This document shows positions 44,881 to 54,647 of a stretch of DNA of 64,000 nucleotides, in pieces. The stretch covers positions 1-64,000 of the forward strand of contig NZ_BAABWJ010000007.1 in the NCBI RefSeq assembly GCF_040372805.1, in the 5' to 3' direction. This DNA comes from Pseudoteredinibacter isoporae_A. GTDB lineage: Bacteria; Pseudomonadota; Gammaproteobacteria; Pseudomonadales; Cellvibrionaceae. Within the stretch, counting starts at the first letter, position 1. Each line of letters begins with the position of its first letter. Below the pieces are notes generated by a model. That model saw only the letters and a list, made by a program, of their open reading frames with translations, was not told the DNA's origin and ran no database searches. The position numbers and the translations under genes were made by a program.

Positions 44881-45624
44881 TCAGGCTTGTTCAGCCAAAA
44901 TCTGTTCGGAGGTTTTCCCAAAGCGGCGCTGACGCTGATAAAAATCACTCACCGCCGCCTCAATCTGTTCCGGACCAAAATCCGGCCACAGGCAATCGCA
45001 AAAATACAATTCTGAATAGGAACACTGCCACAGTAAAAAGTTACTGATTCGAACCTCTCCCCCCGTTCGAATAAGCAGATCCAATTCCGGTAAATCAGCC
45101 AGACATGTGTGTTTGTGCAAACTGTCTTCATCCACCTCTTCCGGGGATAAATCACCAGCTCTAACCTGCTCGGCCAACTTCTGGCTGGCTTGGGCAATGT
45201 CCCAGCGGCCACCATAATCGGCGGCAATGACAAGGGTCGCCTCGCCTTCGCAGGCAATGGACTCCGCTTCCGCGATGGCGTCCTGCAGCTTGGGGCTGAA
45301 ACGGTCGCGCCGTCCAATCACCCTTAAAGCAACATTCTCATCACGTAATTTGCGAGCCTCACGTCTGAGGTAGGAATAAAACAAACTCATCAGCGCCTCC
45401 ACCTCTTTCGGTGGACGGCGCCAGTTTTCGCTGCTGAAAGCAAACAGAGTCAACACTTCAACCTTATGCTCGCGACAAGCCTTCAGCACAGCGCGAATTT
45501 TTTCTACGCCAGCCTTATGACCCGAGCCTCCACCCAGGCCACGCTGCTTAGCCCAGCGGTTGTTCCCATCCATGATGATGCCGATATGACGGGGCGACGT
45601 TTTCGGCGCAGTTTGCTCACTCAA
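44881..45624 (-). CDS. uppS: Undecaprenyl diphosphate synthase
   Basis: 247 residues of the cis-prenyltransferase family. The N-terminal IIMDGNNRWAKQRGL (about 15-29) contains the catalytic Asp and P-loop-like region; FAFSSENWRRPPKEVEAL and the C-terminal LIRTGGEVRISNFLLWQCSY are also diagnostic. It makes the C55 carrier for peptidoglycan and O-antigen. It lies 14 bp after frr. Confidence 0.97.
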   Translation of the reverse strand: MSEQTAPKTSPRHIGIIMDGNNRWAKQRGLGGGSGHKAGVEKIRAVLKACREHKVEVLTLFAFSSENWRRPPKEVEALMSLFYSYLRREARKLRDENVALRVIGRRDRFSPKLQDAIAEAESIACEGEATLVIAADYGGRWDIAQASQKLAEQVRAGDLSPEEVDEDSLHKHTCLADLPELDLLIRTGGEVRISNFLLWQCSYSELYFCDCLWPDFGPEQIEAAVSDFYQRQRRFGKTSEQILAEQA

Positions 45625-45638
45625 CAGCTTTAGCCCTA

Positions 45639-46196
45639 TTAGATTTCCATCAAATCCGCTTCTTTCACAGACAGGGCTTTATCCACTTCAGCCACAAACT
45701 TGTCAGTGATTTTCTGGATATCATCCTGGGCGCGACGATCGTCGTCTTCGGTGATTTCTTTCTCTTTCAGCAAATCTTTCACATCGGCATTGGCATCCCG
45801 ACGGATATTGCGAATGGAGATACGCGCATTCTCAGCTTCCGCACGAGCTTGCTTGATATAGCCTTTGCGGGTTTCTTCGGTCAGCGGCGGCATTGGCACG
45901 CGGATCAAGTCGCCGGTGGTTACCGGGTTCAAACCCAGATCGGATTTCATGATGGCTTTCTCGATCTCCGGCACCATGGGCTTTTCCCAAGGGCTCACAG
46001 ACAACGTACGCGCATCCAGTACTGAAACGTTGGCCACCTGATTCAAAGGGGTATCGGAGCCGTAGTAATTTACGCTGACCGAATCCAGAATGCTCGGGTG
46101 CGCACGGCCGGTACGGATTTTACCGAAATTGCCAGCCAGGGCCTCGAGGCTTTTTTGCATGCGGCTTTCAGCGTCCGCTTTAATATCATTGATCAT
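45639..46196 (-). CDS. frr: Ribosome recycling factor
   Basis: 185 residues, the family length. The three-helix bundle with the GRAHPSILDSVSVNYYG (about 30-46) hinge and the C-terminal DKFVAEVDKALSVKEADLM are characteristic. It splits post-termination ribosomes with EF-G. Its start overlaps the end of pyrH by 11 bp. Confidence 0.97.
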   Translation of the reverse strand: MINDIKADAESRMQKSLEALAGNFGKIRTGRAHPSILDSVSVNYYGSDTPLNQVANVSVLDARTLSVSPWEKPMVPEIEKAIMKSDLGLNPVTTGDLIRVPMPPLTEETRKGYIKQARAEAENARISIRNIRRDANADVKDLLKEKEITEDDDRRAQDDIQKITDKFVAEVDKALSVKEADLMEI

Positions 46197-46926
46197 TGTC
46201 TAAAGTCTCTTGAATTAAAGTACCTTCATTGCCACCGCGAACAATGCTTACCAATGCGCCAGCTTGATCCATACGGAATACGCGCACTGGCATATCGTGT
46301 TCACGACACAGACAAATCGCAGTCAGATCCATAACCCCCAACTTTTTCTCAAGGGCTTCATCATAAGTCAATTCGTCGTATTTGGTTGCGGTCGGGTCTT
46401 TCATCGGGTCAGCGGTGTACACACCGTCAACTTTGGTTGCCTTCAATACCAACTCGGCTTCCACTTCAATGCCACGCAAGCACGCAGCGGAATCGGTAGT
46501 GAAGAACGGGTTGCCGGTACCGGCAGAAAAGATCACCACCTCACCAGATTCCAAAAAGCGAATTGCCTTACGTCGGTCATAGTGATCAACCACACCGCTC
46601 ATAGGAATAGCAGACATCACGCGAGAGGAAATGTTCGAACGCTCAAGGGCATCTCGCATGGCCAGAGCATTCATAACTGTCGCCAACATCCCCATATGGT
46701 CGCCGGTGACGCGGTCCAGACCCGCAGCACTCAAAGCAGCGCCTCGAAACAGGTTACCACCACCGATAACCAGCCCTACCTGTACCCCGATACCCACAAG
46801 CTGGCCAATTTCCAATGCCATCTTATCGAGCACCTTGGGATCGATACCAAAGCCCTCTTCTCCCATCAGCTCTTCGCCGCTGAGTTTAAGCAATATACGT
46901 TTGTATTTTTTGTCTTTGGTGGGCAT
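46186..46926 (-). CDS. pyrH: Uridylate kinase
   Basis: 246 residues of the amino-acid-kinase fold. KRILLKLSGEELMGEEGFGI (about 8-27) and VIGGGNLFRGAALSAAGLDR (about 54-73) form the nucleotide sites, and FSAGTGNPFFTTDSAACLR (about 133-151) is the family signature. It phosphorylates UMP. It is the first gene after the terminator of tsf and starts the long operon that ends at rnhB. Confidence 0.97.
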   Translation of the reverse strand: MPTKDKKYKRILLKLSGEELMGEEGFGIDPKVLDKMALEIGQLVGIGVQVGLVIGGGNLFRGAALSAAGLDRVTGDHMGMLATVMNALAMRDALERSNISSRVMSAIPMSGVVDHYDRRKAIRFLESGEVVIFSAGTGNPFFTTDSAACLRGIEVEAELVLKATKVDGVYTADPMKDPTATKYDELTYDEALEKKLGVMDLTAICLCREHDMPVRVFRMDQAGALVSIVRGGNEGTLIQETLDNDQ

Positions 46927-47015
46927 GGAAGACTTCCTACATTAGCCGTGGTTTGGGAGCTTGCGCCCAGAATTGGCCGTTTTCACACAAGCCACATCCT
47001 AAGCGGCTGAATTCT

Positions 47016-47053
47016 AACAAAAAAGGGGTGGAAGATGCGACTCCCACCCCTTT
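47016..47053 (-). terminator. Terminator of the rpsB-tsf unit
   Basis: Stem AAAGGGGTGG (47022-47031) / CCACCCCTTT (47044-47053). On the minus strand six T residues follow. It separates tsf from pyrH. Confidence 0.88.
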
Positions 47054-47103
47054 CTTATCGATGATTTTCACCATCGATCGCTAAAAAATAGCGTTTTCGG
47101 CAA

Positions 47104-47976
47104 TTAAGACTTGGAAGCCGCTACCTGTGCAGCAACTTCAGCCGCGAAATCGGCTTCTTCAACCTCAATACCTTCACCCACTTCGAAGCGAACGAAGCCA
47201 AGCACTTCACCGCCCGCGTCTTTAACCAACTGAGCAACAGTCTGGTCAGGGTTTTTAACGAAAGGCTGCTCAACCAGGCTGGCTTCTTTCAAGAACTTCT
47301 TGATACGACCCGTCATCATCTTTTCAACGATCTCGTCAGGCTTGCCGGCCATATCTGGCTGAGCCTTGATGATGTCTTTCTCTTTCTGCAACGCTTCTTC
47401 AGGCATGTCTTCAGGACGATTCACCTGAGGGTTAACAGCCGCCACGTGCATAGATACGTCTTTAGCGACTTCGATAGTGCCTGCAGAGATAGTGGTAATC
47501 GCAGCGATACGGTTGTTAGAGTGGATGTAAGAACCCACAACACCACCGTTAGCTTCAACAACAGCAATACGGCGAACGCCGATGTTCTCACCAATTTTCT
47601 GAACCAGTGCTTCACGAGCTGAATCCAACTCACCTTCCATCAGCTTGGCAACGTCTTCGGTTTTCTCAGCGAAAGCCTTGTCCAGAACCTTAGCGGCGAA
47701 ACCAGCGAAGTTTTCGTCGCGCGCCGCGAAGTCAGTTTCAGAGTTCACTTCCACCAGTACGCCGTAAGAACCGTCTTCAGCAACTTTTGCAGCAACAATG
47801 CCGTCAGCCGCTGTACGGTCAGCTTTTTTAGCTGCCTTCAGGCCAGACGCCTTACGCAGGTTTTCAATGGCTTTATCGATATCACCATCAACTTCTTTCA
47901 GTGCTTTTTTGCACTCCATCATGCCGAGGCCAGTGCGCTCGCGCAGTTCTTTTACCAAAGATGCAGAAACCGCCAT
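47104..47976 (-). CDS. tsf: Elongation factor Ts
   Basis: 290 residues. The N-terminal UBA-like domain with LRERTGLGMMECKKALKEV (about 11-29) and the TDFAARDENF segment (about 81-90) identify the nucleotide exchange factor for EF-Tu. The core domains are complete. It follows rpsB after a hairpin that may act as an attenuator. Confidence 0.98.
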   Translation of the reverse strand: MAVSASLVKELRERTGLGMMECKKALKEVDGDIDKAIENLRKASGLKAAKKADRTAADGIVAAKVAEDGSYGVLVEVNSETDFAARDENFAGFAAKVLDKAFAEKTEDVAKLMEGELDSAREALVQKIGENIGVRRIAVVEANGGVVGSYIHSNNRIAAITTISAGTIEVAKDVSMHVAAVNPQVNRPEDMPEEALQKEKDIIKAQPDMAGKPDEIVEKMMTGRIKKFLKEASLVEQPFVKNPDQTVAQLVKDAGGEVLGFVRFEVGEGIEVEEADFAAEVAAQVAASKS

Positions 47977-48004
47977 GATTTTATCCTCATCAAATATTCG
48001 AAAC

Positions 48005-48038
48005 TAAAAAATACGAAAAGGGGGCAAGCGCCCCCTTT
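48005..48038 (-). terminator. Intercistronic attenuator between rpsB and tsf
   Basis: A 9-bp perfect stem AAAGGGGGC (48017-48025) / GCCCCCTTT (48030-48038), loop AAGC. On the minus strand a T-rich tail follows. It lies between two genes of one unit, so it probably allows partial read-through and lowers tsf relative to rpsB. Confidence 0.75.
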
Positions 48039-48095
48039 CAGGCTGAGACTTGGTAACCCGAGTCTGCAGCCGCTGTGTTACAGCTGTGCGAGGGC

Positions 48096-48833
48096 TTAGC
48101 TAGCTTCGCCGTCAACCTCAACAAACTCGTCTTTGTTCGGTACGCCCTGGCTGTTAGCCGCGCCTTCCAGAACAGCATCAGCCGCAGCGGTAGCGTACAG
48201 CTTGATGGCACGGATCGCGTCATCGTTACCTGGGATTACGTGATCAACACCGATAGGATCAGAGTTAGTATCAACAACACCGAATACAGGGATACCCAGC
48301 TTGTTAGCTTCCTGGATAGCAATGCGCTCGTGCTCAACGTCGATTACGAAGATCGCGTCTGGCAGACCGCCCATATCCTTGATACCACCGATAGAACGCT
48401 CCAGCTTTTCCATCATACGAGTACGCATCAAAGCTTCTTTCTTGGTCAGCTTTTCAAAGGTACCGTCTTGACTCTGGGCTTCCAGATCACGAAAGCGCTT
48501 GATAGAAGCACGGATAGTTTTGTAGTTGGTCAGCATACCACCCAACCAGCGGTGGCTAACGTAAGGCTGGCCAGAACGCTCGGCTTGCTCTTTGATCACT
48601 TTAGAGGCAGCGCGCTTAGTACCAACGAACAGAACCTTTTTCTTTTGAGAGCCCAGCTTAGTCAAAGCAGCCAGGGCGTCATTGAACGCTGGAACGGTGT
48701 GCTCCAGGTTAATGATATGAATTTTGTTACGAGCACCAAAGATGTATTGACCCATCTTCGGGTTCCAATAGCGAGTCTGGTGACCAAAGTGGACACCAGC
48801 TTGCAGCATATCGCGCATGCTTACGGTAGGCAT
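48096..48833 (-). CDS. rpsB: 30S ribosomal protein S2
   Basis: 245 residues. MPTVSMRDMLQAGVHFGHQT at the N-terminus, RWLGGMLTNYKTIRASI (about 104-120) and PDAIFVIDVEHERIAIQEA (about 158-176) are hallmarks. S2 binds late to the 30S subunit and represses its own operon through the leader. An AAGGAATT site precedes the ATG. Confidence 0.98.
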   Translation of the reverse strand: MPTVSMRDMLQAGVHFGHQTRYWNPKMGQYIFGARNKIHIINLEHTVPAFNDALAALTKLGSQKKKVLFVGTKRAASKVIKEQAERSGQPYVSHRWLGGMLTNYKTIRASIKRFRDLEAQSQDGTFEKLTKKEALMRTRMMEKLERSIGGIKDMGGLPDAIFVIDVEHERIAIQEANKLGIPVFGVVDTNSDPIGVDHVIPGNDDAIRAIKLYATAAADAVLEGAANSQGVPNKDEFVEVDGEAS

Positions 48834-49206
48834 ATGTCTAATTCCTTAGGGTTAGGCCTCCATATACCCCAGCCGCTCAACCCCATCCTGCCAAAGGAAT
48901 TATGGGCACCCAAACGGATGTGACGGTATATGTGTGACGTTAAAATCATTAATTTTCCCTGCGTACTGAACACAGGGGCGCGCTTTATACCATAGCCGAC
49001 CCTCAGACACCAGTCTTTTTAAGAAAAGCGCCCCAATAAGCCCCACCCCCAGAACGCCTCCGATCCCGAGGACGGCTGGTTAAGCTCTGGCGCAGGGTTT
49101 ACAATAAGCCCCTTTTACATTGCCCAGCCCGTCTGCATTCAGGGGAAACCTTGGATCAAGGCGACGCAAGGGGTCTATAAGCGACACAGCAGGAATCTAC
49201 TAGCCA
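48834..49206. promoter_or_regulatory. Divergent rpsB/map region, including the rpsB leader
   Basis: 373 bp between divergent genes. On the minus strand a TATAAA hexamer (48984-48989) followed by a GC-rich discriminator (GCGCGCC) resembles a growth-controlled ribosomal promoter, and it leaves a leader of about 140 nt before rpsB. In gammaproteobacteria such leaders bind S2 for autoregulation. The structure was not folded here, so this is inferred. The map promoter must lie in the right half. Confidence 0.5.
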
Positions 49207-49977
49207 ATGCCAGTTTCTATCAAAACCCCGGAAGAAATCACCAAAATGCGCGTCGCCGGCCGTATGGCCGCCGAATGCCTGGAAATGATTGAAGATTACG
49301 TAAAGCCCGGGGTTAGCACAGCGGAGTTGGACCGTATCATCCACAACCATATTGTCGATGTTCAAGACGCCATCCCGGCTTGTCTCAACTATCGCGGTTT
49401 TCCAAAATCCATCTGCACCTCGGTAAACCATGTGATTTGCCACGGCATCCCGTCCGAGAAAAAAATCCTGAAAGAAGGCGACATCATTAATATCGATGTG
49501 ACCGTGATTAAAGATGGTTATTTCGGCGATACCAGCAAGATGTATTTTGTCGGCAAGCGCAGCCCTCATATGGAACGCCTGGTGCAAGTAACCCAGGAAT
49601 GCCTCTATAAAGGTATCGAGTTGGTTAAGCCTGGCACCCGACTGGGTGATATCGGTCACGTAATCCAGCAACACGCCCACGCCAACTATTACAGTGTGGT
49701 ACGTGAATACTGTGGCCACGGCATCGGCAGCGAATTCCACGAAGACCCACAGGTTCTGCACTACGGCAAACCCGATACCGGCCTTGAACTCAAAGAAGGC
49801 ATGACCTTTACCATTGAGCCCATGATCAATGCCGGCAAGGCCCACACCAAGCTGAAAAAAGATGGCTGGACCGTAGAAACCCGTGATGGGCGCCCCTCTG
49901 CACAATGGGAGCACACTCTGGCCGTTACCGCGACCGGAGTGGAGGTATTAACCGCGCGAACAGAAGAGAGCTTCTAA
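49207..49977 (+). CDS. map: Methionine aminopeptidase, type I
   Basis: 256 residues. The metal ligands lie in INIDVTVIKDGYFGDTSKMY (about 97-116, two Asp), CGHGIGSEFHEDP (His, about 169-181), MTFTIEPMINAG (Glu, about 199-210) and the final AQWEHTLAVT (Glu, about 232-241). It removes the initiator methionine from nascent proteins. It is divergent from rpsB and followed 6 bp later by glnD. Confidence 0.97.
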   Translation: MPVSIKTPEEITKMRVAGRMAAECLEMIEDYVKPGVSTAELDRIIHNHIVDVQDAIPACLNYRGFPKSICTSVNHVICHGIPSEKKILKEGDIINIDVTVIKDGYFGDTSKMYFVGKRSPHMERLVQVTQECLYKGIELVKPGTRLGDIGHVIQQHAHANYYSVVREYCGHGIGSEFHEDPQVLHYGKPDTGLELKEGMTFTIEPMINAGKAHTKLKKDGWTVETRDGRPSAQWEHTLAVTATGVEVLTARTEESF

Positions 49978-49983
49978 AGCACA

Positions 49984-52704
49984 ATGAGCGATATCGACGC
50001 GATACCCTATTTTGAAAAACCCATCCTGTTTTTTGAGCAAGGCGCTTTTCGCAAACAACTGCAAAAGCGTAATGCCATCTCCGTTTTCAAAGAGGCAATC
50101 GCCGAGGTAAACGAACAATTCGATTTGCGCTTTCGCGAAGGTGAAAACATTCGCCACCTGATTTACGATCGCGCAACGTTTATCGACTGCTTGCTGCACT
50201 ACGCCTGGCATTTATTTCCCTGGGGCGAAGGTGTTGCCCTACTGGCTGTGGGTGGCTACGGTCGCGGCGAACTGCACCCCTATTCCGATATCGACATTTT
50301 AATCCTGACGGAAGACGATGAGCTCCTCAATCAAGGCCCCCAGAGCAACATCGAGAACATTCAAAACTTTGTTACCTTACTCTGGGATTTAGGGCTGGCC
50401 ATCGGCCACAGTGTTCGTTCGATTCCACAATGTATCGAGCTGGCCAAAGAAGACATCACCATCGCCACCAATTTGATGGAAGCCCGCACTTTGGCAGGCT
50501 CGGCGAAACTCCAGTTGCTGCTGCAAGCGCATACCAGTGCCGACAAAATCTGGACCGCCGCGGATTTTTTCCGCGCCAAGTACCAGGAGCAGTACGAGCG
50601 CCACAAAAAGCACAATCACACCGAATACAATCTGGAACCCAACATCAAGAATGCCCCGGGTGGCTTGCGTGATATCCAAACCATCAGCTGGGTGGCCAAA
50701 CGCTTTTTTGGCGTAAACAACTTCAAACAGTTGGCGGGTCGCGGACTGTTTACCGATGAGGAATACAATATTCTTCTGGCCGGGGAAGAAGATTTGTGGC
50801 GAGTTCGCTACGCCTTGCATATGCTGGCGGGCCGCGCTGAAGAACGCCTGCTGTTTGACTATCAGAAAGAAATTGCCAAGCTACTCGGCTATCAGGACGA
50901 TACGCGATTGGGCGTAGAACATTTCATGCGCTGGTACTACCGCACCGTTCTCGCGCTGCGCGAAGTGAACGATGTAATGCTGCACTATTTGGATGAAGTT
51001 ATTCTGCAGGCCGGGCAGCACAGCCAAGCTACAACCATTAACGATCGCTTCCAGCGCGTTGACAACTATATTGAAGTCACCCACGAAAAAGTTTTTGCGC
51101 AAAACCCATCAGCCCTGCTGGAAATTTTTGTTTTACTGGGCCTGGATCGCAGCCTGGTGGGCGTGCGTGCCAGCACCATTCGACTGATTCGCGAGCACCG
51201 CCACCTGATTGATGACGAATACCGCAACAACCCAGACAATCAACATTTGTTTTTAACCCTCCTGCGCTCGCCAGTCGGTCTGGTTACCCAGCTGCGCCGC
51301 ATGAAGCGCTATGGCGTTCTGGGTTTGTATTTGCCGGAATTTGGCCGAGTGACCGGCCAGATGCAACACGACCTCTTCCACATTTACACGGTTGACGCTC
51401 ACACTTTATTGGTCATTAAATTCATGCGCCGTTTCCGTGACGCCGATGCAGCGGAACGCTTCCCAATTGCAAGCCATGTCATGAGGCGCCTGCCCAAGCA
51501 AGAACTGCTGTACATCGCCGGCCTCTACCATGATATTGCCAAAGGCCGAGGCGGAGATCACTCCGAACTGGGCGCGGTGGATGCCAGGGAGTTCTGCGAA
51601 CGCCACGGTCTGAGCAAACGAGAAACTCGCCTGATTGCCTGGTTGGTTGAAAAGCACTTACTGATGTCTACAGTGTCTCAAAAACAAGACATCAGCGACC
51701 CAGAAGTCATTCATAATTTTGCGCTGGAAGTTGGCGACCAAACTCGCCTGGACTATCTCTATGCTTTAACCGTGGCAGACATGAATGCCACCAACCCAGA
51801 TGTCTGGAACAGCTGGCGAGCCAGCCTGATGCGCCAACTCTACATCGAAACCAAACGCGCCTTGCGTCGAGGCTTGGAAAATCCTGTTGATGCCCAAGAA
51901 CTGCTCGAAGAAACGCGCAGCAACGCCCTGGTCAAGTTGGCTGACAAAGGCATCAATGAAGCCCAGGCGCAATCTTTCTGGAAAGATATGGACGATGAAT
52001 ACTTCCTGCGAGAAAGTTACATTGATATCGCCCTGCAAACCGAAGCCATTTTAGAACACCGACAACACGCCGATGACAACGAACCCCTGATTATCATCAG
52101 CGAAACGACGACCCATGGCTATGAAGGTGCAACTCAGGTATTTTTGCGGGTTAAAGACCAAGCGAATATTTTTGCGGCCTCGGCCATTGCGTTTACCCAA
52201 TTAGGTTTAAGCATTGTTGACGCTCGGATTTATACCGACTCCAGTGGCTATACCATCGATACCTTTTATGTACTCGATGAAAATGGCAATTTCCTGGGGG
52301 ATAACGAAGCCAGCAAACATAAGATTCATCAAGCTCTGAAAGATGAACTTGCCTTGGTAAATGAATACTCAGACATCATCAAACGCCGCACACCGCGTGA
52401 GATGAAATATTTTGCGATGCCCACTCGCACATCGATCAACACCGATTTTCGCAGCGGCCATACTGTGCTTGAAGTCACCAGTGCGGACCGCCCAGGCTTT
52501 CTGGCCATCATCGCTGAGGTCTTTACGGAGTTTGGCATCCAACTGCTGAACGCAAAAATCACCACCTTGGGCGAACGAGTGGAAGATGTCTTCTTTATCA
52601 GTAATGCCCAGGGCCAACCGCTGAGCGACCCCAAACTCTGTGAAGATTTGCAGGCCACCATATGTCGACGCTTAGATCGACAGGTGCAGAAAGAAGCCAG
52701 TTAA
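49984..52704 (+). CDS. glnD: Bifunctional uridylyltransferase/uridylyl-removing enzyme GlnD
   Basis: 906 residues. The nucleotidyltransferase domain has the signature VGGYGRGELHPYSDIDILIL (about 87-106); the HD domain follows (LYHDIAKGRGGDHSELGA, about 515-532); two ACT domains close the protein (about 715-790 and 825-895, LEVTSADRPGFLAIIAEVF). It senses glutamine and modifies PII, controlling nitrogen assimilation. All domains look intact. Confidence 0.97.
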   Translation: MSDIDAIPYFEKPILFFEQGAFRKQLQKRNAISVFKEAIAEVNEQFDLRFREGENIRHLIYDRATFIDCLLHYAWHLFPWGEGVALLAVGGYGRGELHPYSDIDILILTEDDELLNQGPQSNIENIQNFVTLLWDLGLAIGHSVRSIPQCIELAKEDITIATNLMEARTLAGSAKLQLLLQAHTSADKIWTAADFFRAKYQEQYERHKKHNHTEYNLEPNIKNAPGGLRDIQTISWVAKRFFGVNNFKQLAGRGLFTDEEYNILLAGEEDLWRVRYALHMLAGRAEERLLFDYQKEIAKLLGYQDDTRLGVEHFMRWYYRTVLALREVNDVMLHYLDEVILQAGQHSQATTINDRFQRVDNYIEVTHEKVFAQNPSALLEIFVLLGLDRSLVGVRASTIRLIREHRHLIDDEYRNNPDNQHLFLTLLRSPVGLVTQLRRMKRYGVLGLYLPEFGRVTGQMQHDLFHIYTVDAHTLLVIKFMRRFRDADAAERFPIASHVMRRLPKQELLYIAGLYHDIAKGRGGDHSELGAVDAREFCERHGLSKRETRLIAWLVEKHLLMSTVSQKQDISDPEVIHNFALEVGDQTRLDYLYALTVADMNATNPDVWNSWRASLMRQLYIETKRALRRGLENPVDAQELLEETRSNALVKLADKGINEAQAQSFWKDMDDEYFLRESYIDIALQTEAILEHRQHADDNEPLIIISETTTHGYEGATQVFLRVKDQANIFAASAIAFTQLGLSIVDARIYTDSSGYTIDTFYVLDENGNFLGDNEASKHKIHQALKDELALVNEYSDIIKRRTPREMKYFAMPTRTSINTDFRSGHTVLEVTSADRPGFLAIIAEVFTEFGIQLLNAKITTLGERVEDVFFISNAQGQPLSDPKLCEDLQATICRRLDRQVQKEAS

Positions 52705-52742
52705 ATCGCTCACATCCATGACAACAATAAAACACCATAGCT

Positions 52743-53939
52743 ATGAATCCGGATCTCAAAAAACTGCAACCCTACCCTTTTGAAAAGCTTGCCGAGTTAA
52801 AAGCCGCCGTAACTGCACCGGCACAGAAAAGCCCAATTGCGTTATCCATTGGCGAGCCCAAACATCAGCCGCCAGCGTTTGTGTTGCAAACCCTGCAGGA
52901 CAATCTGGATAAGCTGGCCAATTATCCGGCCACAAAGGGCATTCTCGACTTGCGCCAGGCGATTGCCGCCTGGCTCGAGAGTCGCTTCCAGCTCAATAGC
53001 AACAGCTTGGATCCTGAGCAACAGATTTTGCCGGTGAATGGCACCCGCGAAGCCCTCTTTGCTTTTGTGCAAGCTGTAGTTAATCGTGAGCAAGTCGCGC
53101 CCCTGGTTCTTTGCCCGAACCCTTTTTACCAGATTTATGAAGGTGCTGCTTTGCTGGCCGGCGCCGAACCGCATTTTTTAAACTGTACAGCGGACAATCA
53201 GTACCTGCCTGATTTTGATCAGGTCAGCGCGGAAACCTGGCAGCGTTGCCAGTTGTTATTTATTTGCACACCGGGCAATCCTACGGGCGCGGTCATGCGT
53301 AGTGAGCTGTTGCAAAAGCTGATTCGACTGGCCGACGAATACGACTTCATCATTGCCAGCGACGAGTGCTACAGCGAGCTGTATTTTGACGAAAACAATC
53401 CGCCGCCAGGATTGCTGCAAGCGTGTAAAGACATGGGACGCCACGACTATCGACGTTGCGTGGTCTTTCACAGCCTCTCCAAGCGATCGAACTTACCAGG
53501 GCTGCGCTCAGGTTTTGTCGCCGGTGACGCAAACATCATTCAACCGTTCTTACGCTACCGCACGTATCACGGCTGCGCCATGGCCCTGCCCAATCAGGTC
53601 GCCAGTGTCGCCGCCTGGCAAGACGAAGCTCATGTCCGCCAAAATCGTCAGGCTTATCAGGAAAAGTTTTCGGCCGTCCTGGATATCCTGGGGAATAAAC
53701 TCGACGTCAAAAAACCCGACGCCGGTTTTTATCTTTGGCCCAATGTGCAGGGCTGCGATAAAAACTTCGCGCAGCAACTGTTTGCCGAACAACATATCAC
53801 CGTATTGCCGGGGCAGTTTTTGGCACGCGACAGCCAGGGCATCAATCCAGGCAGCCAACACGTGCGAATGGCACTTGTAGCCCCGCTGGCCGAATGCATC
53901 GATGCGGCCGAACGCATTGTTGAATTTGTTTCCACTTGA
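52743..53939 (+). CDS. dapC: Succinyldiaminopimelate transaminase
   Basis: 398 residues of fold-type I PLP aminotransferases. The PLP lysine is in FHSLSKRSNLPGLRSGFVAG (about 243-262), and CTPGNPTGAVM (about 177-187) and SDECYSELYFD (about 204-214) contribute the cofactor Asn, Asp and Tyr. The map-glnD-dapC context supports the lysine/diaminopimelate role over other class I substrates. Confidence 0.92.
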   Translation: MNPDLKKLQPYPFEKLAELKAAVTAPAQKSPIALSIGEPKHQPPAFVLQTLQDNLDKLANYPATKGILDLRQAIAAWLESRFQLNSNSLDPEQQILPVNGTREALFAFVQAVVNREQVAPLVLCPNPFYQIYEGAALLAGAEPHFLNCTADNQYLPDFDQVSAETWQRCQLLFICTPGNPTGAVMRSELLQKLIRLADEYDFIIASDECYSELYFDENNPPPGLLQACKDMGRHDYRRCVVFHSLSKRSNLPGLRSGFVAGDANIIQPFLRYRTYHGCAMALPNQVASVAAWQDEAHVRQNRQAYQEKFSAVLDILGNKLDVKKPDAGFYLWPNVQGCDKNFAQQLFAEQHITVLPGQFLARDSQGINPGSQHVRMALVAPLAECIDAAERIVEFVST

Positions 53940-53962
53940 TTCCGTTACAGGATGCTCTCTGA

Positions 53963-54616
53963 ATGCTAAAGAAAGAACGCGCTGCCTATGTCTTGCAACG
54001 CTTGCAAAAGGAATACCCGACACCGCCGATTCCTTTGGATCACAAAGACCCTTACACCTTACTGGTGGCGGTATTGCTGTCAGCTCAGTGCACAGACGAA
54101 CGCGTCAATCAGGTCACACCGGCCCTATGGGAACTGGCGGACAATCCCTATGACATGGCCAAACAAACCGTCGAAGACATCAAGGCCATTATTCGCCCAT
54201 GCGGTCTGTCACCGCAAAAATCCAAAGCGATTGCCAAACTGTCACAAATACTGGTGGAAGAGCACGACGGCGAAGTGCCCGCCGATATGGATGCTTTGGA
54301 AAGATTACCCGGCGTAGGCCACAAGACAGCCGGCGTCGTCATGGCTCAAGCCTTCGATGTCCCCAGCTTTCCGGTCGATACTCATATTCATCGACTGGCA
54401 CAACGCTGGGGGCTGACCAACGGCCAAAATGTTGCCCAGACCGAAAAAGACCTCAAACGCCTGTTTCCCGAAGCCGCCTGGAATGCCCTGCATTTACAGA
54501 TTATTTACTGGGGGCGTGAATTCTGCTCTGCCAGAGGGTGCGACGGTACGGTCTGTGAAATCTGTCGCACCTGCTACCCAACGCGCAAAAACCCAAAAAT
54601 CACCTTAAAAGCGTAA
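53963..54616 (+). CDS. nth: Endonuclease III-like DNA glycosylase
   Basis: 217 residues of the HhH-GPD superfamily. The helix-hairpin-helix and catalytic lysine are in LPGVGHKTAGVVMAQAF and the catalytic Asp in PVDTHIHRLAQRWGL. It removes oxidised pyrimidines. The C-terminal iron-sulfur region differs from E. coli: cysteines fall at 188, 193, 198, 201 and 204, not in C-x6-C-x2-C-x5-C spacing. It sits between dapC and dapD, away from its usual rnf/rsx neighbourhood. ATG 53963 starts just after dapC. Confidence 0.9.
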   Translation: MLKKERAAYVLQRLQKEYPTPPIPLDHKDPYTLLVAVLLSAQCTDERVNQVTPALWELADNPYDMAKQTVEDIKAIIRPCGLSPQKSKAIAKLSQILVEEHDGEVPADMDALERLPGVGHKTAGVVMAQAFDVPSFPVDTHIHRLAQRWGLTNGQNVAQTEKDLKRLFPEAAWNALHLQIIYWGREFCSARGCDGTVCEICRTCYPTRKNPKITLKA

Positions 54617-54647
54617 CTTCGCAAGCCATTATTGGATCAATGACCCT

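Noticed and set aside
48075..48923. 282-codon ORF antisense to rpsB
   Set aside because: Covers rpsB on the opposite strand and extends into its leader; not a credible gene.
49156..49914. 252-codon ORF antisense to map
   Set aside because: Shadow of the intact map gene on the opposite strand.
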